Source of the DNA: Eremophila alpestris peregrina
Taxonomy: Eukaryota; Chordata; Aves; Passeriformes; Alaudidae
Length of the DNA: 64,000 nt
Direction: 5' to 3'
Assembly: GCA_009792885.1 (NCBI GenBank)
Contig: WMCF01000012.1
Coordinates: 15,971,026 to 16,035,025, forward strand
This document shows, in pieces, positions 38,401 through 51,562 of the stretch. The notes under the pieces were generated by a model. It was not told where the DNA came from and made no database searches. It saw only the letters and a list, made by a program, of their open reading frames with translations. The stretch's first letter is position 1. Every line of letters starts with the position of its first letter. The position numbers and the translations under genes were made by a program.

Positions 38401-41400
38401 CTTTAAGCCAGGTGTGGCTCCGGATTGGGTCCCAGTGGGAAGAGGAGGCTCTGGCAGGGTGTCGGCACTCCCTGTGGCTGGGCACGAGGCACCACCGTGT
38501 GCCCAGCTGATAAGAGAGCAGGATGGAAGGGCTAGAAGTGAGCCGGCTGTCCTGCCTGCCATGCACCAGCCATAAAGCTTCTGGAGTTCAAGGCCAGGAG
38601 ATAGCACAAGCGGCTGTGTTGCTGCCAGGCAGCATCCACGCTGTCAACAGCACATGTTTCAGTGTTGTCCGGTGCCCTGCAGCAGCCTCAGTCTCTACAG
38701 ACCCTAAAATATGGAAAAGTCAGGGTAGGAGGTACAGACCCATAGGGCAAACCCCCTGCTCTCCTTCCTTATTGTTTGGCTCTGCTGAGGTCTATGCAAA
38801 TGATCCTGACTCTTCCAGGTGCACAGTCCATTCATGTGTGCCCCTAGTGAGGTTTACTGCGTGCAGCTTGCTGAATCAGTGCCTTTCCTGTGTGGGATTC
38901 ACAGCAGCCAGTGGTTGAGCTGGCTCCTCACGCTGCCAAAAGCTGCTCCTACCCTTCCTCCCGGGCTGCAGGACATGCCGAGCAGCACGCTGGTAATGGC
39001 AGCGTCTGCCTGAACTCGGCAGGAAAGTGTTGTTGGATGGTGTTGGATGTCAAGGAGGGAAGGGAGCTGGCCCTTGCAGCAAAGCTTGTATCCCAGAATG
39101 GGAGGGCTGTGTGGGAGCAAGGAACAGCGGGAGAAAGCACAAAGGGAGGGTGTGAAGGGGCGAAACTCGTGGGAAACTTGGCTGGATCGCAGGCTGCTGG
39201 GGAAAGGCGGGTGGCAGGCAGAACTCAGGTGGACTGGGGGTGCTCTGCGCGGCCGAGGACCGAGGCCTGCAAGGGCAGGTAGCTCCTGTCAACACCCTGC
39301 TGTGTTCTCCTGCTGGAATCCCTGCAAGAGGTTCTTCTGGCAAGTTATCTCCCGGTGCGCGCATGGCATCACCAGGGCTGTTTCCCCGCGCGTTTTCGGG
39401 AGCGCTTTGCAGTCCCTGGAGGGCGGTGAGTGCTCAGAGGAAAGGAAGGCATGCAAAGAACTGCATCACCCGCTGCCGAGGTGCAACCACGTCTTTTTTG
39501 GTGAGCGGCAGCAGTTCAGCAGAAGGGAGACCCGACATCATCCAGCTTTCTGAAGGAGAAGACGTGCTCCGGCGGGAAGTGTGGGAGGCAGACTGAATTA
39601 CGCAAATCGACACTTGGGCAGGGCAGTGGGTTAATGTTCACGGTAAAGGGATGCGAGATTGCAAATGCCCCCACGTGGAAGGGATGGGAGTAGTTAATGC
39701 AGGGCTCCTGCGAGCCGTGCCGATGCTGATGCTGAGAGCCTGACCCATCGCCCCGGCTGGGCTCGCCTCGGCGCTCTCCTGCAGCGCCCGGTGAGTGTGC
39801 CAAAGGGGCCCAGCCTGCACAGCTGCGCTTGAGAGATGCCTGCCCGAGGGGGTGGCCTGGCTGTGCCATCACTGCACCCAGATCCACAGGATGGGAAAAC
39901 ACACTCAAGGGGACTTCAGTGGGTGGATAAGAGCTCATGGATCTTTTCAGTTTTGATGCCAAGACATCCCTGGGGAAGTGTGTTGTGTTGGGGTGGATTG
40001 AACTGGCTCCTGGGTGCAGCTACAGCCTTCGGGGTGTGCAGTGCTGCCAAGTTGAGCTGGCAGGAGCCTGTGAGGAGGGTCCAGAGCCCCCTCGGCTGTG
40101 GCAATAGGCATGTACTGGGAGATGTGGGAACCTGAAATAATTGGCGCAGTGCTGACACAGCAGGGCAGGTGTCAGCACAGGGCTATTGCTCAATCTGTGA
40201 TAGGATGTTTGAGCTGCTTTCTGTCCAGGCAGAGTCCCTGGAGGTGAGCAAAATGTGGGGTTTCGGGGCGGGCTGTGCCAGTTGGGGCATGTGCAGTGAG
40301 CCAAGGCACCATGTGCCAGCCCTGGGGTGCTGTGCCTTACCTGTGCCAGGATTGCCCCAGTGTGGGTGTTTCTTGGTGCAGATGGCGTAGGGGAGGGAGA
40401 ATGGGAGCAGTGTGGGAGAAGATGTACAGTGTTTCCAGTGGAGTGTTCTCACGATTTTGTGCAAAGTCAGTGTCTGGGTAGCAGGTATCCTTTGTGTGAG
40501 CAAGGTGGGCTGGATAAATGAATCTCAGCTTGCTGTAGCACAGCTGGGTGCATCCCTGGGCAGTGCCATGCAAGCAGACATGGAGAAAGAACTGCAGTCT
40601 GTCATGGGGCAGACACATCCTGGTGCATGCCACTGAGGCTTGCCCAGTCCTCTGCTTGCTGCTCCTTCTTCCTATGTCTTTGGGAATACCTAAGAGATTC
40701 CTGAGCAATGCTCCTGAGCATCAGAAATGAGACAGAAGTGGGTCGCTAGTCATGCCAGAGAGAGCCCTAAGGTCTAGTTCCACCTCTACAACACACAGTG
40801 CCCCTAAACACCCTTCAGCCCTTCCCAGCCCAGTCTGGCTGTAGTCATCCACTCTCCTGAGCAGCAGATGCACCAAGACCCACAACAGTGCCCATGCCTG
40901 GATCCTCACTGAGTGGAGGGCAGGATCCTGCTGGGCTTAGGGCCTTGCATGGGACATCTGGGCCTGGGAAAGCTTGCCTCTTCCTTTCTCACCCCTGAGC
41001 TGGAATCCACTCCTATTAATAGCAAGTGCATGTCGATAGCTCTTGTCAGCTGCTAGAATGGGGGGCAGAGCAGCTCCTGCTGAGACCCTCCTGCATCCTG
41101 CTGAGGCTGGCAGACAAATGGCCCCACCAAGGCACAGGGATGATATCTGGGCTCAGTTGTACCTCTTAAATGCTCCTTCATGTCATTGCTGCTGTGTGAA
41201 TGCCCCCCCCTTTGCCCCAAGCCTGTCCTGTCCTGGCACTCTCTGCTCCTGCACTTGCAGGCTGGGAAGTGCCAACATTCTATCTGCAGTGACAATGTTG
41301 CTCGTAAGGACAAATCAGAGGAGGAGCACATGAATTACCTGTTGTGCCAGTCAGAGGAGGTACAAAATCCTTTTAGGCCGTGTTTCCCTGTTTGGGGCAA

Positions 41401-44400
41401 ATTTGAGTCCCACATCCCTTTGCCTGGAGCTGGTTGTTTCGAAGGGCTGGTGATAGACAAGGTGTTTGGTCAGAAGCATCTGAGAAGAGGTTCTGGTGCA
41501 CTCCTAAGGCCAGCTCCACTGATGTGCCAGGAATACAGGCATTGCTGGGAGACCTGGAGAAGAGTGACAGTGCAAGGGCCAAACTTTTGAGCACGGGGTA
41601 CTCTCAGGACCTTCCCAGGAAGGCTTTGTCCCCTCTGTATCTGCACAGTGGGCACACCACCAGCTGTGGGAAGCTCAGGTCACATCATGCCCTGCTGTGG
41701 TCACAGTGTGACCCATGGGTGACACAAGAAATTCAGAGGTCCTGGCATGGGATCACCTATCCTTCCTCCTGCTTTTCCCAAGGAAAGGGTTTTGCATGGT
41801 AGGACCTTATGAAGCTCTGTGTGGGAATTTGGGTGGTAATATGAATTACAACTGGGAACAGGAGCTGAGCATTTTGCCTGTAAAGTCCACATTTTCCTGT
41901 GGAAGTCCACCCCCATTGCAGGGGCACTCCCTGATGTAAATAGAAGGTTTTGATGCTCGTTTTCTTCCTCTGCTGCCAATCCTAGGGCAGCTTTCCCAGG
42001 TGGGAGGGAGGTGTCTGCATAGTGCAGTCCATCTTGCAGCCCAAACTCCTCGTGGAGTGTGAGAGCTGCACTTGTGAAGTGCCTTGTCTTGGGGCAGTGA
42101 GAGGTTTTGGCTGCTCTGGAGCAGCTGCTTGTACAGCTGCTCCATAGTGGAAGCCAGCATCTCTGATTTTTCCTTTTTAACGATGACAACAAAATGCCAG
42201 CCCTGGGGTTTTCCCTCTGGCTGACAACTGCAGGGGACCTGTCTGTGCTCTGAGGAGGCAGTATCCTCTGGGAACATGTCCTTCGCTGGGGCAAAGGGAG
42301 AAGTGGGAAAGCAAAGGTGGGGAGGGGCATGGAAGGCAGTGGGAGCCCAGAGACCTGCTGCCTGGCAGAGGTGTTTGCTGACAACCTTTCCCTTCCATTC
42401 ATGTGGTTCTTTCTTTTCTTTTTTTTTTTTTTTCAAGGCCACTGGAGCTATGAAGGTAAATACCCTGCAGTTACTTCTGCTTTTTTCCTACTACCCAGAA
42501 GATCCTGGAACTGAGCCAGCTGTGGTTAATCATTACAAGGCTTCTGTGCGCACTCCACGACTCACCCTCCCCTCCTGCCTGACCCTGACACAGTGCCCGC
42601 ACTCAGGCACGGTTGGGCTGAAGAGCCAGCGGTTGATCTGATTTCACCAGGAAGCAGCAGTTCCCATGAGGGCTTTCCCAGTCCCTTGGGTGTGGGGGGT
42701 TGCCCCTCAGGGAAGGGCTCCTCCCTGAATGACAACCCTCCTGACCCTGTGCCAAGTGGGGGAAAAGGCTGCTCTCTCCAGGCGGGACTTGCAGCCCGTG
42801 CTGGGACTTTGACCAGCCCAGGGATGAGTTTGTCCTCACCTCTGCCCTCTGTTACCCTCCCTCCCCATCCTGCCTGGCCCTGCCCCCTCCCAACAAGGCC
42901 TGGGGGGCTTCTCCACAGGACCTATGATGGGCATCACCACACTGCTATGACAGATACACCCCTTACTACTTAATGCACCATCACTGTGGGGTTTGGCTCA
43001 GCTGCTAATGTCCAGCTCCATATTTACAGTGGTCCTGGGGACAAGCTTGGGTTTGCACTGACCCATGACATGACAGAAGCAGCCCTCTGCAGTGTGAAGG
43101 GAGGTTTCTGGGGCATCATCTGTGCTTATCCCAGCTGTGGTACTGGGGAGAGGTGGTCATTTCAGCAGCCAACCCAGCCATGTCAGCTGGCCCTTTGCTA
43201 CAGAGCCCAGGAGCACTGTGGTACCTTGCTCAAGCAGACTGGGGTGATATCTGCCAGAGACCAGGCTGTGCAAGGCAGCAAGTGTGTGATGAGCTGCAGG
43301 GCAGCGGCTCCTCAGCTTGCCAAGTCCACTTGTAAATGATCTTCTTGCACTCTTCCTAAACACCCCAAAAATAGATTTTCCTGGCAGCTCACCATGCTCT
43401 GAGACCTTTCCTGATACAGTCACATGTTGCCATAAAGCTGCTCCCAAGCTAAATTCATGGAAGCGAAACTTATGTGTGTGGCTACTTCCCCGGCCACTGC
43501 CAGTCCCCTTCCCCAACATCCCCAAACCTTCTTTCTAGAGGTCTCCTCACCCTGGAGATATCACTGACAGTCCCTCCCTTCCTTCTTGCACCAGACCTGA
43601 AGCACTGGAGTACAGACTACTCAGACTGCGGGGGCACCAAGCAGTCACCCATCAATGTTGACACAGCTCAGGCCATCTTCAGCCCCAACCTGCGGCCGAT
43701 CCAGCTCTCTGGCTACAGCCTGCCTGCCAACAAGCTGCTCAAGCTGAAGAACAATGGGCACACAGGTGGGGGCAGAAGCAACTGCAGGGGCTGGAGCACA
43801 AGGAGAGGACGCTCAGACTCACCCAGCAGGACTGGGCTTCTCTGATGTCCTTCCCCTGGGCTGTGGGAATGAGATTGTCTGACAGGCTGCAGCCCTGTTG
43901 CCTTCTAGGCCAAAAGGGAAGCAACAGGCTGTAGAAATTTTATCTCATCTGGATGAGATGAGAAGCCCCAAGGTGTCCAGAGCCTTTGGGAGCTGGCTTC
44001 AGATATTTGTTAACTCCACATTTTCTTTAAAAATTTATCCCTGATATTTCTGATGCAGGTTTTCAGCCACTGGTTCTTCTTCTGCATTTCACTGTCAAAG
44101 GACTCATCAGTTTCTGGATGTGACTTAGACTTTAAGCTACCTACATCTGTCATCTAGGGCACAACACTGACCACCTTACTTTGTCTGTACTTAAAGATTC
44201 TGTCTCAAGATCTTAAGAAAATTTTATAGGTCTTTTTTTTTCCCTTCTCCAATACTAGAATGTTTTTTGTAAAGTTCTGGACACAATTTATTCACGTCAT
44301 TTTAGTATCAACCTCGGTATTCCAGATATGGAGGAAAACCACATCTTTCCACAGCTGGGGATGGTTGGACCTGGTTGCTACCAGCTCTTTCTTGGAGGAG

Positions 44401-47400
44401 GCAGAATGTTTTGCGCTTGCTGGTGTCTGCCAGTCCCCAAGCTAAGAAAAGGTTATGGAGAAGGGGACTTAAGAACTTGCTGACGGTGTGATAAGACACC
44501 ACTTGCCCTGGTAGCCAACGAGATGGAGCTGACCTGTGTATACAGCAAACTTGACAGGTCAGGCTTGCTGTGTATGGTCAGATCAGCTACGTGCTGCATG
44601 CACAGAGCTCTCTATTGCGGCCTCCTGCCCTAATGTGCCTGCAGAGTTAAACTAGTTGAGCTCAGTAGTTGCTATTTTAGACACCCTGGCATCTGGTGTT
44701 GCTTGGTGTTTAGAAAAGCAGTGAGAGCATTTTCATTGGGGAGGGGGGAAGTACTTTCTCACATGCTTTTAAGATGTCTTTTTTTATTGTGGCAACCACT
44801 GGTCTGCTTTATGAAAATCCATAAATAAATAAAAAGTTGCAAGTCCAGTAAGATATTTGTATAGTTACTCATTTTGGTAACAAAGAATATATGCTATACA
44901 AGTTTTTTTTGAGGGCCTGAAAATGACTCAAATTTTCAAGAGAAGGAAAACAATCATTTACTTATGCAAAAGAAGTGCAAAAGCAGATAAATTCACAGGG
45001 AGGGAACAGTTTCTCACTTCCTGTATTTGAGTTTTCTATCTCTTAACCCATTGGCAAGGAACTCGAGATGGCCAGTGACTCATCACAGCCCTGTTATGTG
45101 ATTAATCCCAAATCTGTGTACCATCAGTGATGTTACTAAGGGACATCCCATCTGAAAATTAAAAAGGAAAAGACCTTACATTAAGATTTAGGAAAAGATG
45201 CTTAAAAGGATAGGGCAGCCTTTCTCAGGGTCCAGGGATGCTCTTGATATTTTTGCCACATGTCCAGGTAACTCAGTTTTAGGTTTGCCACATTGCTACA
45301 TAAGTCCAAAATAGCCGGATAAACCATGTTAAAGTAAAGAAAAAAAAAAAAAACAAGGTATGAATTTATGGTATCCAAGGAGGCAAAAATTTTCGTTTCA
45401 AGTGCTCTCAAAATTTTTAATGCTTCTGTTCCACTGGCTCCAGTGCTGTCATAGACTTGCAGGCTGCTTCATTTGAAAGATCCTAGCTTGCCAAAAGTTG
45501 AAGCTCTCTGTCCAGCTGCCCTGCTCATAGATATTTGCCGCTCTGTCAGTACCTTTCTCTATGAATTTTGTCCATGGTCTCTTTATATTATTCTCACTTA
45601 CTGAATAAATTGTTGGATAACATTTGGCTTGGAGCTGGCCCCGGGAGTCTTTGCGGAGGGGCTCTTCACTTTCCAGCATTTTTGTAGCAGCTATTTTTGA
45701 AGCTGACGTGTTTACTGCAGTATCCTACAATGTTAAGTCAGAAGTTAAACCCTGACACGTTGGCAGGCTTGCCCACAGCCTCAGGACAGATGGAAAGCAA
45801 TGTCTTCTGTTATGACCACTTTCTAGAAGCCCAGGGTGACTGTTTCCCTTGGGACACTTCCTTTGTGTACCTGTGGAATGGACTGGGCTATATGTTGTAT
45901 TACTGACCTATTCCACCTGCCTCTGCAGTTGTCCTTGATCTGCCCGAGTCCCTGGCCCTCAGTGGAGGCTATGCCCAGCAGTACCGAGCTGCACAGCTGC
46001 ACCTGCACTGGGGCTCCCCGTTGGGACCCGGCTCGGAGCACACCGTCAACGGGCGACGCTTTGCTGCCGAGGTAAGGAGCCCTCATGGTGCTGGATGCAT
46101 CTTTTCCCTCATGGTGCTGGGCAGAGAAGGCATTGGAATGCCGTCATGCCCCTCGCCCGTGGCTCTAGTTGTCACTGGATGTGGGCTGTAACTCCTGGCC
46201 AGGATCCTGGGCAGCTCTGCAGCAGTGGAGTTCAGTGTAGAAGGTCACACTCTCGTGCTGAGCCAGTCTGAAGCCTGGTCCCGGGCTGATGGAGCAGGCG
46301 ATGTGGCAGTCCCCAGGTTTTGGAAGCCAGCTTCCCTGGAGGCTGTGAGCGTGCTTTGGGAGCTACAGGGTCTGTTTACTCTGTACACACTGTCCTCTTG
46401 CTCTGCCAGCTCCCATCTGGTCTTATCCCTCTGTCTCTAACTGCTGTCCTCAAACTGAGCCTGGTTCTGCAGTATTAGTCTCTGTTATGCAGGACAGACT
46501 GCTGGTTTGCTTTTCCTGACCTGGGAAGTTCCTGCAGACAGAGCTTCATGCTGGCTGCTTTGCAGCAGCAGATTTTCTTGGTCCCACCAGGATTTTTCCT
46601 TCCCTGCAGTGGTACTCATCACACCTGCATGTCTCTGACAGCCCTTGTGTCAGCAGGCTGTAGCCCTGTGGGAAGGACCTTCTCCCAGTGGTGCTCATCC
46701 AGCACTGGGATTGCATTTTTTCCTTACAGATCCATGTGGTCCACTACAATACCAAGTATGACAGCTTTACAGAGGCAATGGTTCACTCAGATGGCCTGGC
46801 TGTACTGGGAGCCTTTATGGAGGTGAGTTCCATGGATCAGCAGGGTGAGGATGGGACTGGGCTGGGCAGAGTTGGACACAGTTTTGGGGACTGGCAGAAG
46901 TGCAAATGTACTTTAGAAGAAGGGGAGGGAAAGGTCAGATCAGCCCTGATAAGAATGGAGGGATCACTGGGATAGGGTGTCTCTCTCAAGGAGCAATACC
47001 TCCCTGCTGGCACTGCCATCACCATCTTGTCTCCCTTTGGCTCCTGGCCTTGCCATTACCATGGGGTCTCTGTGTTGCAGGTCGGGCATGGAGAGAACCA
47101 ATACTACCATGAAATTCTTAAGCATCTGCCTGAAATCCAAGAAGTAGGTAAGGGCCTCTCCCACCTTGTTCTTTGTCTCAGGAGCTGCAGCCCAGCAGAG
47201 AAACCAGCTGCTCAGCAGAGCAAGGCTGCAGCAGGCAGCCCACCTGCTTTCCCTTGTCTCCAGGGCAAACCAGCTGCTCTTTCTCCAGTGGCTGCAGTGG
47301 CACATCCAGCACCAGACTACCCATGATCTTCATGCTGTTGTCCTCCAAGGGCTTTGTACCAGTCTCACTCCCATTATGTTTCCTCTCCCAGGACAAGAAA

Positions 47401-50400
47401 CCTGGGTGCCTGGATTTAACATTGCAGGTCTGCTGCCTGCCAACCTGAAATTCTACTTCCACTATAATGGCTCTCTGACCACCCCTCCCTGCTACCAGAC
47501 AGTGAAATGGACAATCTTCAACCAGACCATGCTGCTCTCTCATCACCAGGTCTGTCAGGGCAGGACCGTGTTGGGTCTTTCCCAGTAAGCTAGTGCAGGT
47601 GCCCTGTGCCTGCAGCTCATCTGCTCCCAAAGGCTGGATGGATGCTACTCTGTTCATACTGTTCTCCTTCCAGATCTCAATGCTGGTTTCCACCCTGAGA
47701 AGCCCTGAGGACGAGCTTTTGCAGAACAACTATCGGCCAGTGCAGAACCTGCACGGGCGGCGGGTGCTGGCGAGTTTCCAGACCACCCCTTCAGTGAAGC
47801 ACTCTCCTGGTAAGGAGTGTGTGAGTGGGCTCAGGCTGCTCCCAGCAGCAGGGATGCAGTGATGGGGCCAGCAGCAGGAGTCAGTGCTTTGTGTGTCTTA
47901 AAGAAACAGAGTATCTGCATGGGTTAGACCTGCCCGGCAAGTGACATGTGCCAGCGCTGGTCTTAGGGTCCTGCTCTCCCATTTCTGCACTTCTCTCACC
48001 CTGCCTGGGGAAGACTGGTTTCTAGAAACTTATTTTATCCTTAGTCTTGCAGATGTAACAGTAGCAGGACTAGGGGATGCATGGTCAAGAGCAAACAGGC
48101 AGGTCCTAGCACTCCAGTTAGCTACTTCAATCCCAAATGCAATAAATAAATCCAGTAGGAGCTGCCAGAGGTACAAGCTTGCAGTGAACACCCCTCCTAC
48201 AAATCCTGCAGGACAGGCAGTGCTGGGGACCCCTCCTGAAGGCTGTGCTCTCCTAGTGGGGCCTCACAGCCATCCCAGCCAGGCACACAGTCCCCTGCCT
48301 GAGGGATCCCTGAATGCCCACCCTCTATTTCTCCTTGAAGGCCTTTCTTGCACTGGTGATTTCCAGGCATGAGTAGAAATCACTACTAATCCTCAGGTGT
48401 GACTATCACTCTGCATCACTGAATTTTTGCCCACTGCTGCTCCCTGAGGTCACTGGGGATTTTCTGTTCAACATCCTGTTCCTTTTCTGTTCTGATGGCA
48501 TTTCCTACACCTTTTGTGAAGGTGACTAATAGGAACAGCACAGGGCTGGTCCCAGGCCTCTGGGCAATGCCTTGATAACCACACAATGTGGTGCAAGGCA
48601 CTTCCCTCACCGTTCCACCGGCAGCCTGCTTGCTAATGGCTCTAGGCTTTTAATCATTGTGGTCTTCAGCCTGGCTAGCAGTTTCCCATGTGGCACTGCA
48701 TCAAATGCTTCACTGAAGCTGGGAGAGATAAAATCTACTGCATTTTCTTTGTCTAGAATATCACTTATCAAAGAAGGATATCGGGTTAGGCTGGCATGCT
48801 CTATCTTTGGTAAACCTCTTAGATACTTTATCATATTTTCCATTTACCTCCAAGCCTTTCTTTTACTACTTTCTTGTAGAAGTTGTTCCAAAGCCTCCCA
48901 ACACTGAGACAAGGGGGGAGTTGCCCCACTCTACCTTTTTTTTTTTCCCCATTATTTGCTATTTCTATACAAAAATACCCTCTGTAGCAAGGCCTCAGAA
49001 GTTGTGTTCCAGAAGTGCCAGGAGAATGTTCCAGTACTCTTGAATGAGGTTACTGGTCTCCTGCCTTGTGTGCCCAGGATGGTTGGGGGTTTCTCCCCGC
49101 ATCAGTGCTAACTGCCTGCTTTAGCCCTGGGGCTGCTGAGCACCGAGATGGAGTGCTGTGGAGTCACATCTTGTTCTGCTTGCAGCTGCACCTTCTGTGC
49201 CCATGCTTGCTGATCTTTTTGCCAGTCACACACAGTCTGGGGTAACCACTCCTGTCCCCAGCTGCTGGGTGGAGGTGGCAGCTTTCCTGCAGCAGCCATG
49301 CGGCTGGATAGAGCCCATAGATAGTGCCACTCTGTGCACCATACCTGAGCCATGTACAGATGATAATGCAGGTCTTTATAAGCCATGCTTTTATGCTGGG
49401 CAAACATTTGTCCAGCACAGCTCCCTCCCAGCACACAGTGCCACCATCCCTATGCCAGATGCCCTACCTGCAATCCACGGCTGCCTCGTCCCTCGGAGCT
49501 GCTGACCATCTCACTGCAGGCAACTGTCCTCATGGCTTCTGCCTGCTGGGCTCATCCCAGGTGCCTCTCTGGGGTCTCCTGTGGGGCCCAATGCAGTCAT
49601 GGGGTGCTGTATTGCTCAGCTCCCTGCCTGCTTCCTATGCTGTGGCAGCAACGGGGGGGGAGTTTCTGGCTGGGCTCAGCAAGGCTCGGGTGTGGGTTGT
49701 GATTCAGGGATCCCTTTTTTCTCCCCTTTTCTCATGCTTCTGGCAGGGTGTCAGGGCTGCAGCAAGATGCTGTGAGCTGCTGAGGACATGGCAGGCAGCT
49801 CTCCCCTGCTCATGGGTGATGGGGAGTCTTGTGGGCAGCCCTACTTTGGAAGTGGGGCCCAAAGGCCTGCAGGCTTGAGACCTCCTCAAATACTTCAAAG
49901 GCAGGAAGTATTGTTCATGCTGACTTGTGTTGTCTCTCTTTACAGGTAGTGATGATTCAGCAACAGTAGGTAGGTGAGGGGCTGGTACAAAGCAGGGGAA
50001 GGTGGGCAGGGGGTGCACCTGCCTGGGAATTGGGATCCTGCACAAGCCATGTGCTGAGTTGGGAGTGGGCAGCCACAGTGGGTTTGTAGGGCTGCTCTAG
50101 CATCCACACCGCTGATTCTCATCTTCTGGTCTTTTGTCTCCTTTTCAGAGGGACACTCCAGCTCATTTCATGCAGGTAAGTGTGCTCAGCCAAGGCTGGT
50201 CCTTTGTGACCCTATGCCTCTGGACTACCAGCCTGCTCCTTCCCTCCTCTTACTCAGCCAGCAATCACAGGGGACCACCCCCAGAGTAACACGGCTGTGC
50301 TTGGCTTGTAGGAGATGTGCTGGCTGTGCTCTTCGGGGTGCTCTTTGCTGTCACAGCACTGGCCTTCCTGCTGTACATCTATAAGCACCGCAGCCAGAAC

Positions 50401-50609
50401 GCACGGTGAGCAATGGGGAGACTCAGGAGGACAGTGCCTGGGGGCAGGATGGGGCCAGAGCATGAGAATGGGGTTTAATGGTGGCTTCAGGCTACAAGAC
50501 CCCCAGCTTGGTCTAACAGTACCCCCTTCTTTCTTTCCTCACCAGGCTGGACTCGCCGACCAAGTCCAAGGTCATCTACACGGCAGCCAGCACCGAGAAC
50601 ACCGCGTGA
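35448..50609 (+). CDS. CA9: Carbonic anhydrase IX, membrane-anchored
   Basis: Twelve exons (35448-35586, 42438-42455, 43595-43765, 45929-46071, 46730-46822, 47081-47147, 47392-47549, 47674-47809, 49946-49969, 50149-50175, 50312-50405, 50546-50609) give 377 residues. It should hydrate CO2 outside the cell. A Leu-rich signal peptide is followed by a very short acidic stretch (SDIESDQEHGGED) instead of the long human proteoglycan-like region. The alpha-CA domain has the zinc histidines in LHLHWG and IHVVH, the paired cysteines in DCGGTKQSP and TTPPC, and the N-glycosylation site FNQT shared with human CA9. A linker made of two tiny exons, one membrane span (GVLFAVTALAFLLYIYK) and a basic tail follow. 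The CA9-like span, the FNQT site and the TPM2 neighbourhood favour CA9 over CA12 or CA14. An undetected exon in the 6.85-kb intron 1 is possible. Confidence 0.9.
35587..42437 (+). other. CA9 intron 1
   Basis: A 6.85-kb GC-rich intron with phase 1 ends. I recognise no extra exon that fits the phase. A run of about 16 T just before the acceptor forms the polypyrimidine tract of the 18-nt exon 2. Confidence 0.6.
42438..42455 (+). CDS. CA9: CA9 exon 2, 18-nt microexon
   Basis: Encodes HWSYE with split glycine and aspartate codons at its ends. The HW-Y motif starts the alpha-CA domain and continues in exon 3 as DLKHWSTDY. The phases (1 in, 1 out) match both neighbours. A comparable tiny exon starts the domain in related membrane CAs. 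Confidence 0.8.
43766..45928 (+). other. CA9 intron 3
   Basis: Two-kilobase, AT-richer intron. It may hold an old transposon remnant around 45.2-45.7 kb, judged from open minus-strand frames and an A-run near 45.34 kb, but no family was identified. Confidence 0.4.
48430..49050 (-). mobile_element. Degraded CR1 coding-region fragment (reverse) in a CA9 intron
   Basis: Segments such as 'tcaaatgcttcactgaagct', 'gataaaatctactgcatttt' and 'aagaaggatatcgggtta' correspond to the reverse complement of the CR1 ORF2 3' region often found in bird introns. It lies in the 2.1-kb intron between CA9 exons 8 and 9. Confidence 0.65.
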
Positions 50610-50801
50610 ACTCCACACCCCTGTGGCAGTCCCAACCCCACTGGCTCAGCCTACCACCCCACCTCCCCTCACTCCCACCCCAGGTCAAGGAAGACTAGTG
50701 TTCCAGCACACCTTGACTGCATGGGCTGCCCATATGGACTGTTTGTCTGGGGGGAAGCATTTGCCCCAATAGATATTTTTGTTATAAAAAGGGTAAAAAC
50801 C

Positions 50802-50807
50802 ATTAAA
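50802..50807 (+). terminator. CA9 poly(A) signal (ATTAAA)
   Basis: The ATTAAA variant lies about 195 bp after the CA9 stop, inside an A-rich stretch. No AATAAA is seen closer. Confidence 0.6.
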
Positions 50808-51556
50808 AAAAAAAAGTAAAATCCTCCCATGGTACAAGCTGTCTCTGCTGCCTTTGTGGGAAGCCATGGGGCAGGAAAGAGCACCCTGGTGCAGCTGGAG
50901 CCAGATTGGAGAGAGGTGGGCAGGGACCCCTTCCCAACCGGCAAAGACAGCATCAGCCTCTGTGCACCAGGCAGAGCTCCAGAGTAAGCAGCACAAGGCT
51001 TCTTCTACAGCCCAGCCCTGCCCTCCATCACTCTGGGACTTCTTCCTCCTCTTATTTGTGCAAAGCACTGGAAAAACATAGCTGTGACTTGGTAAGGCTG
51101 AAGAAAGGCAGAGCTGAAGGTGGCAGAGCCACTGCTTGCTTGCTGGCCAGCCCCCACCCAGCTCACCTCTGGCTTTATCACAGCTACATTAGCCAGAACA
51201 ACCATAAATCCCTCAGTAGCTATCTCCCATATTTCATGGTGGCTCCTGCAGAGCTGGAGCCAGGTCCCAGGGAGCTTTCTGACCATGGCAAAACCAAAAG
51301 AAACTGGCTCTGTCTGGGAGAGGAGAGGAACCTGCCAATCTCCAGCCCTCAGCAGCCTCCACCCCAAAGCTGTAAAATTAGAGCTCAGCCACTGTTAGGA
51401 CGGACAGAGAAAGGCCTGCAGGCAAGTGGGGTCCTAACTGCCAGACCATCCCCGTCCAGTCACACCAGCACAAGCCATTGTTACCACTGCTTGTACCCCC
51501 CCCACAAGGGCAGTGTTGCTGGCCACACACAACCCCACTTGTCTGTGGTACTTAAT

Positions 51557-51562
51557 TTTATT
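51557..51562 (-). terminator. APH1A-like poly(A) signal (AATAAA, minus strand)
   Basis: TTTATT on the + strand reads AATAAA on the minus strand, about 850 bp after the APH1A-like stop. It gives a 3' UTR of about 0.85 kb and leaves about 0.7 kb to the CA9 3' end. Confidence 0.65.

Noticed and set aside
41261..41359. Possible extra CA9 exon (99 bp, acceptor ttgcag, donor gag|gtacaa, Glu-rich reading)
   Set aside because: The open frame is phase 0, but the neighbouring CA9 exons meet in phase 1. In the required phase it hits a stop after ten codons.
35448..50609. Carbonic anhydrase considered as CA14 or CA12
   Set aside because: Adjacency to APH1 suggests CA14 or CA12, but the membrane span (LFAVTALAFL) and the FNQT glycosylation site match CA9, and TPM2 is the nearby tropomyosin.
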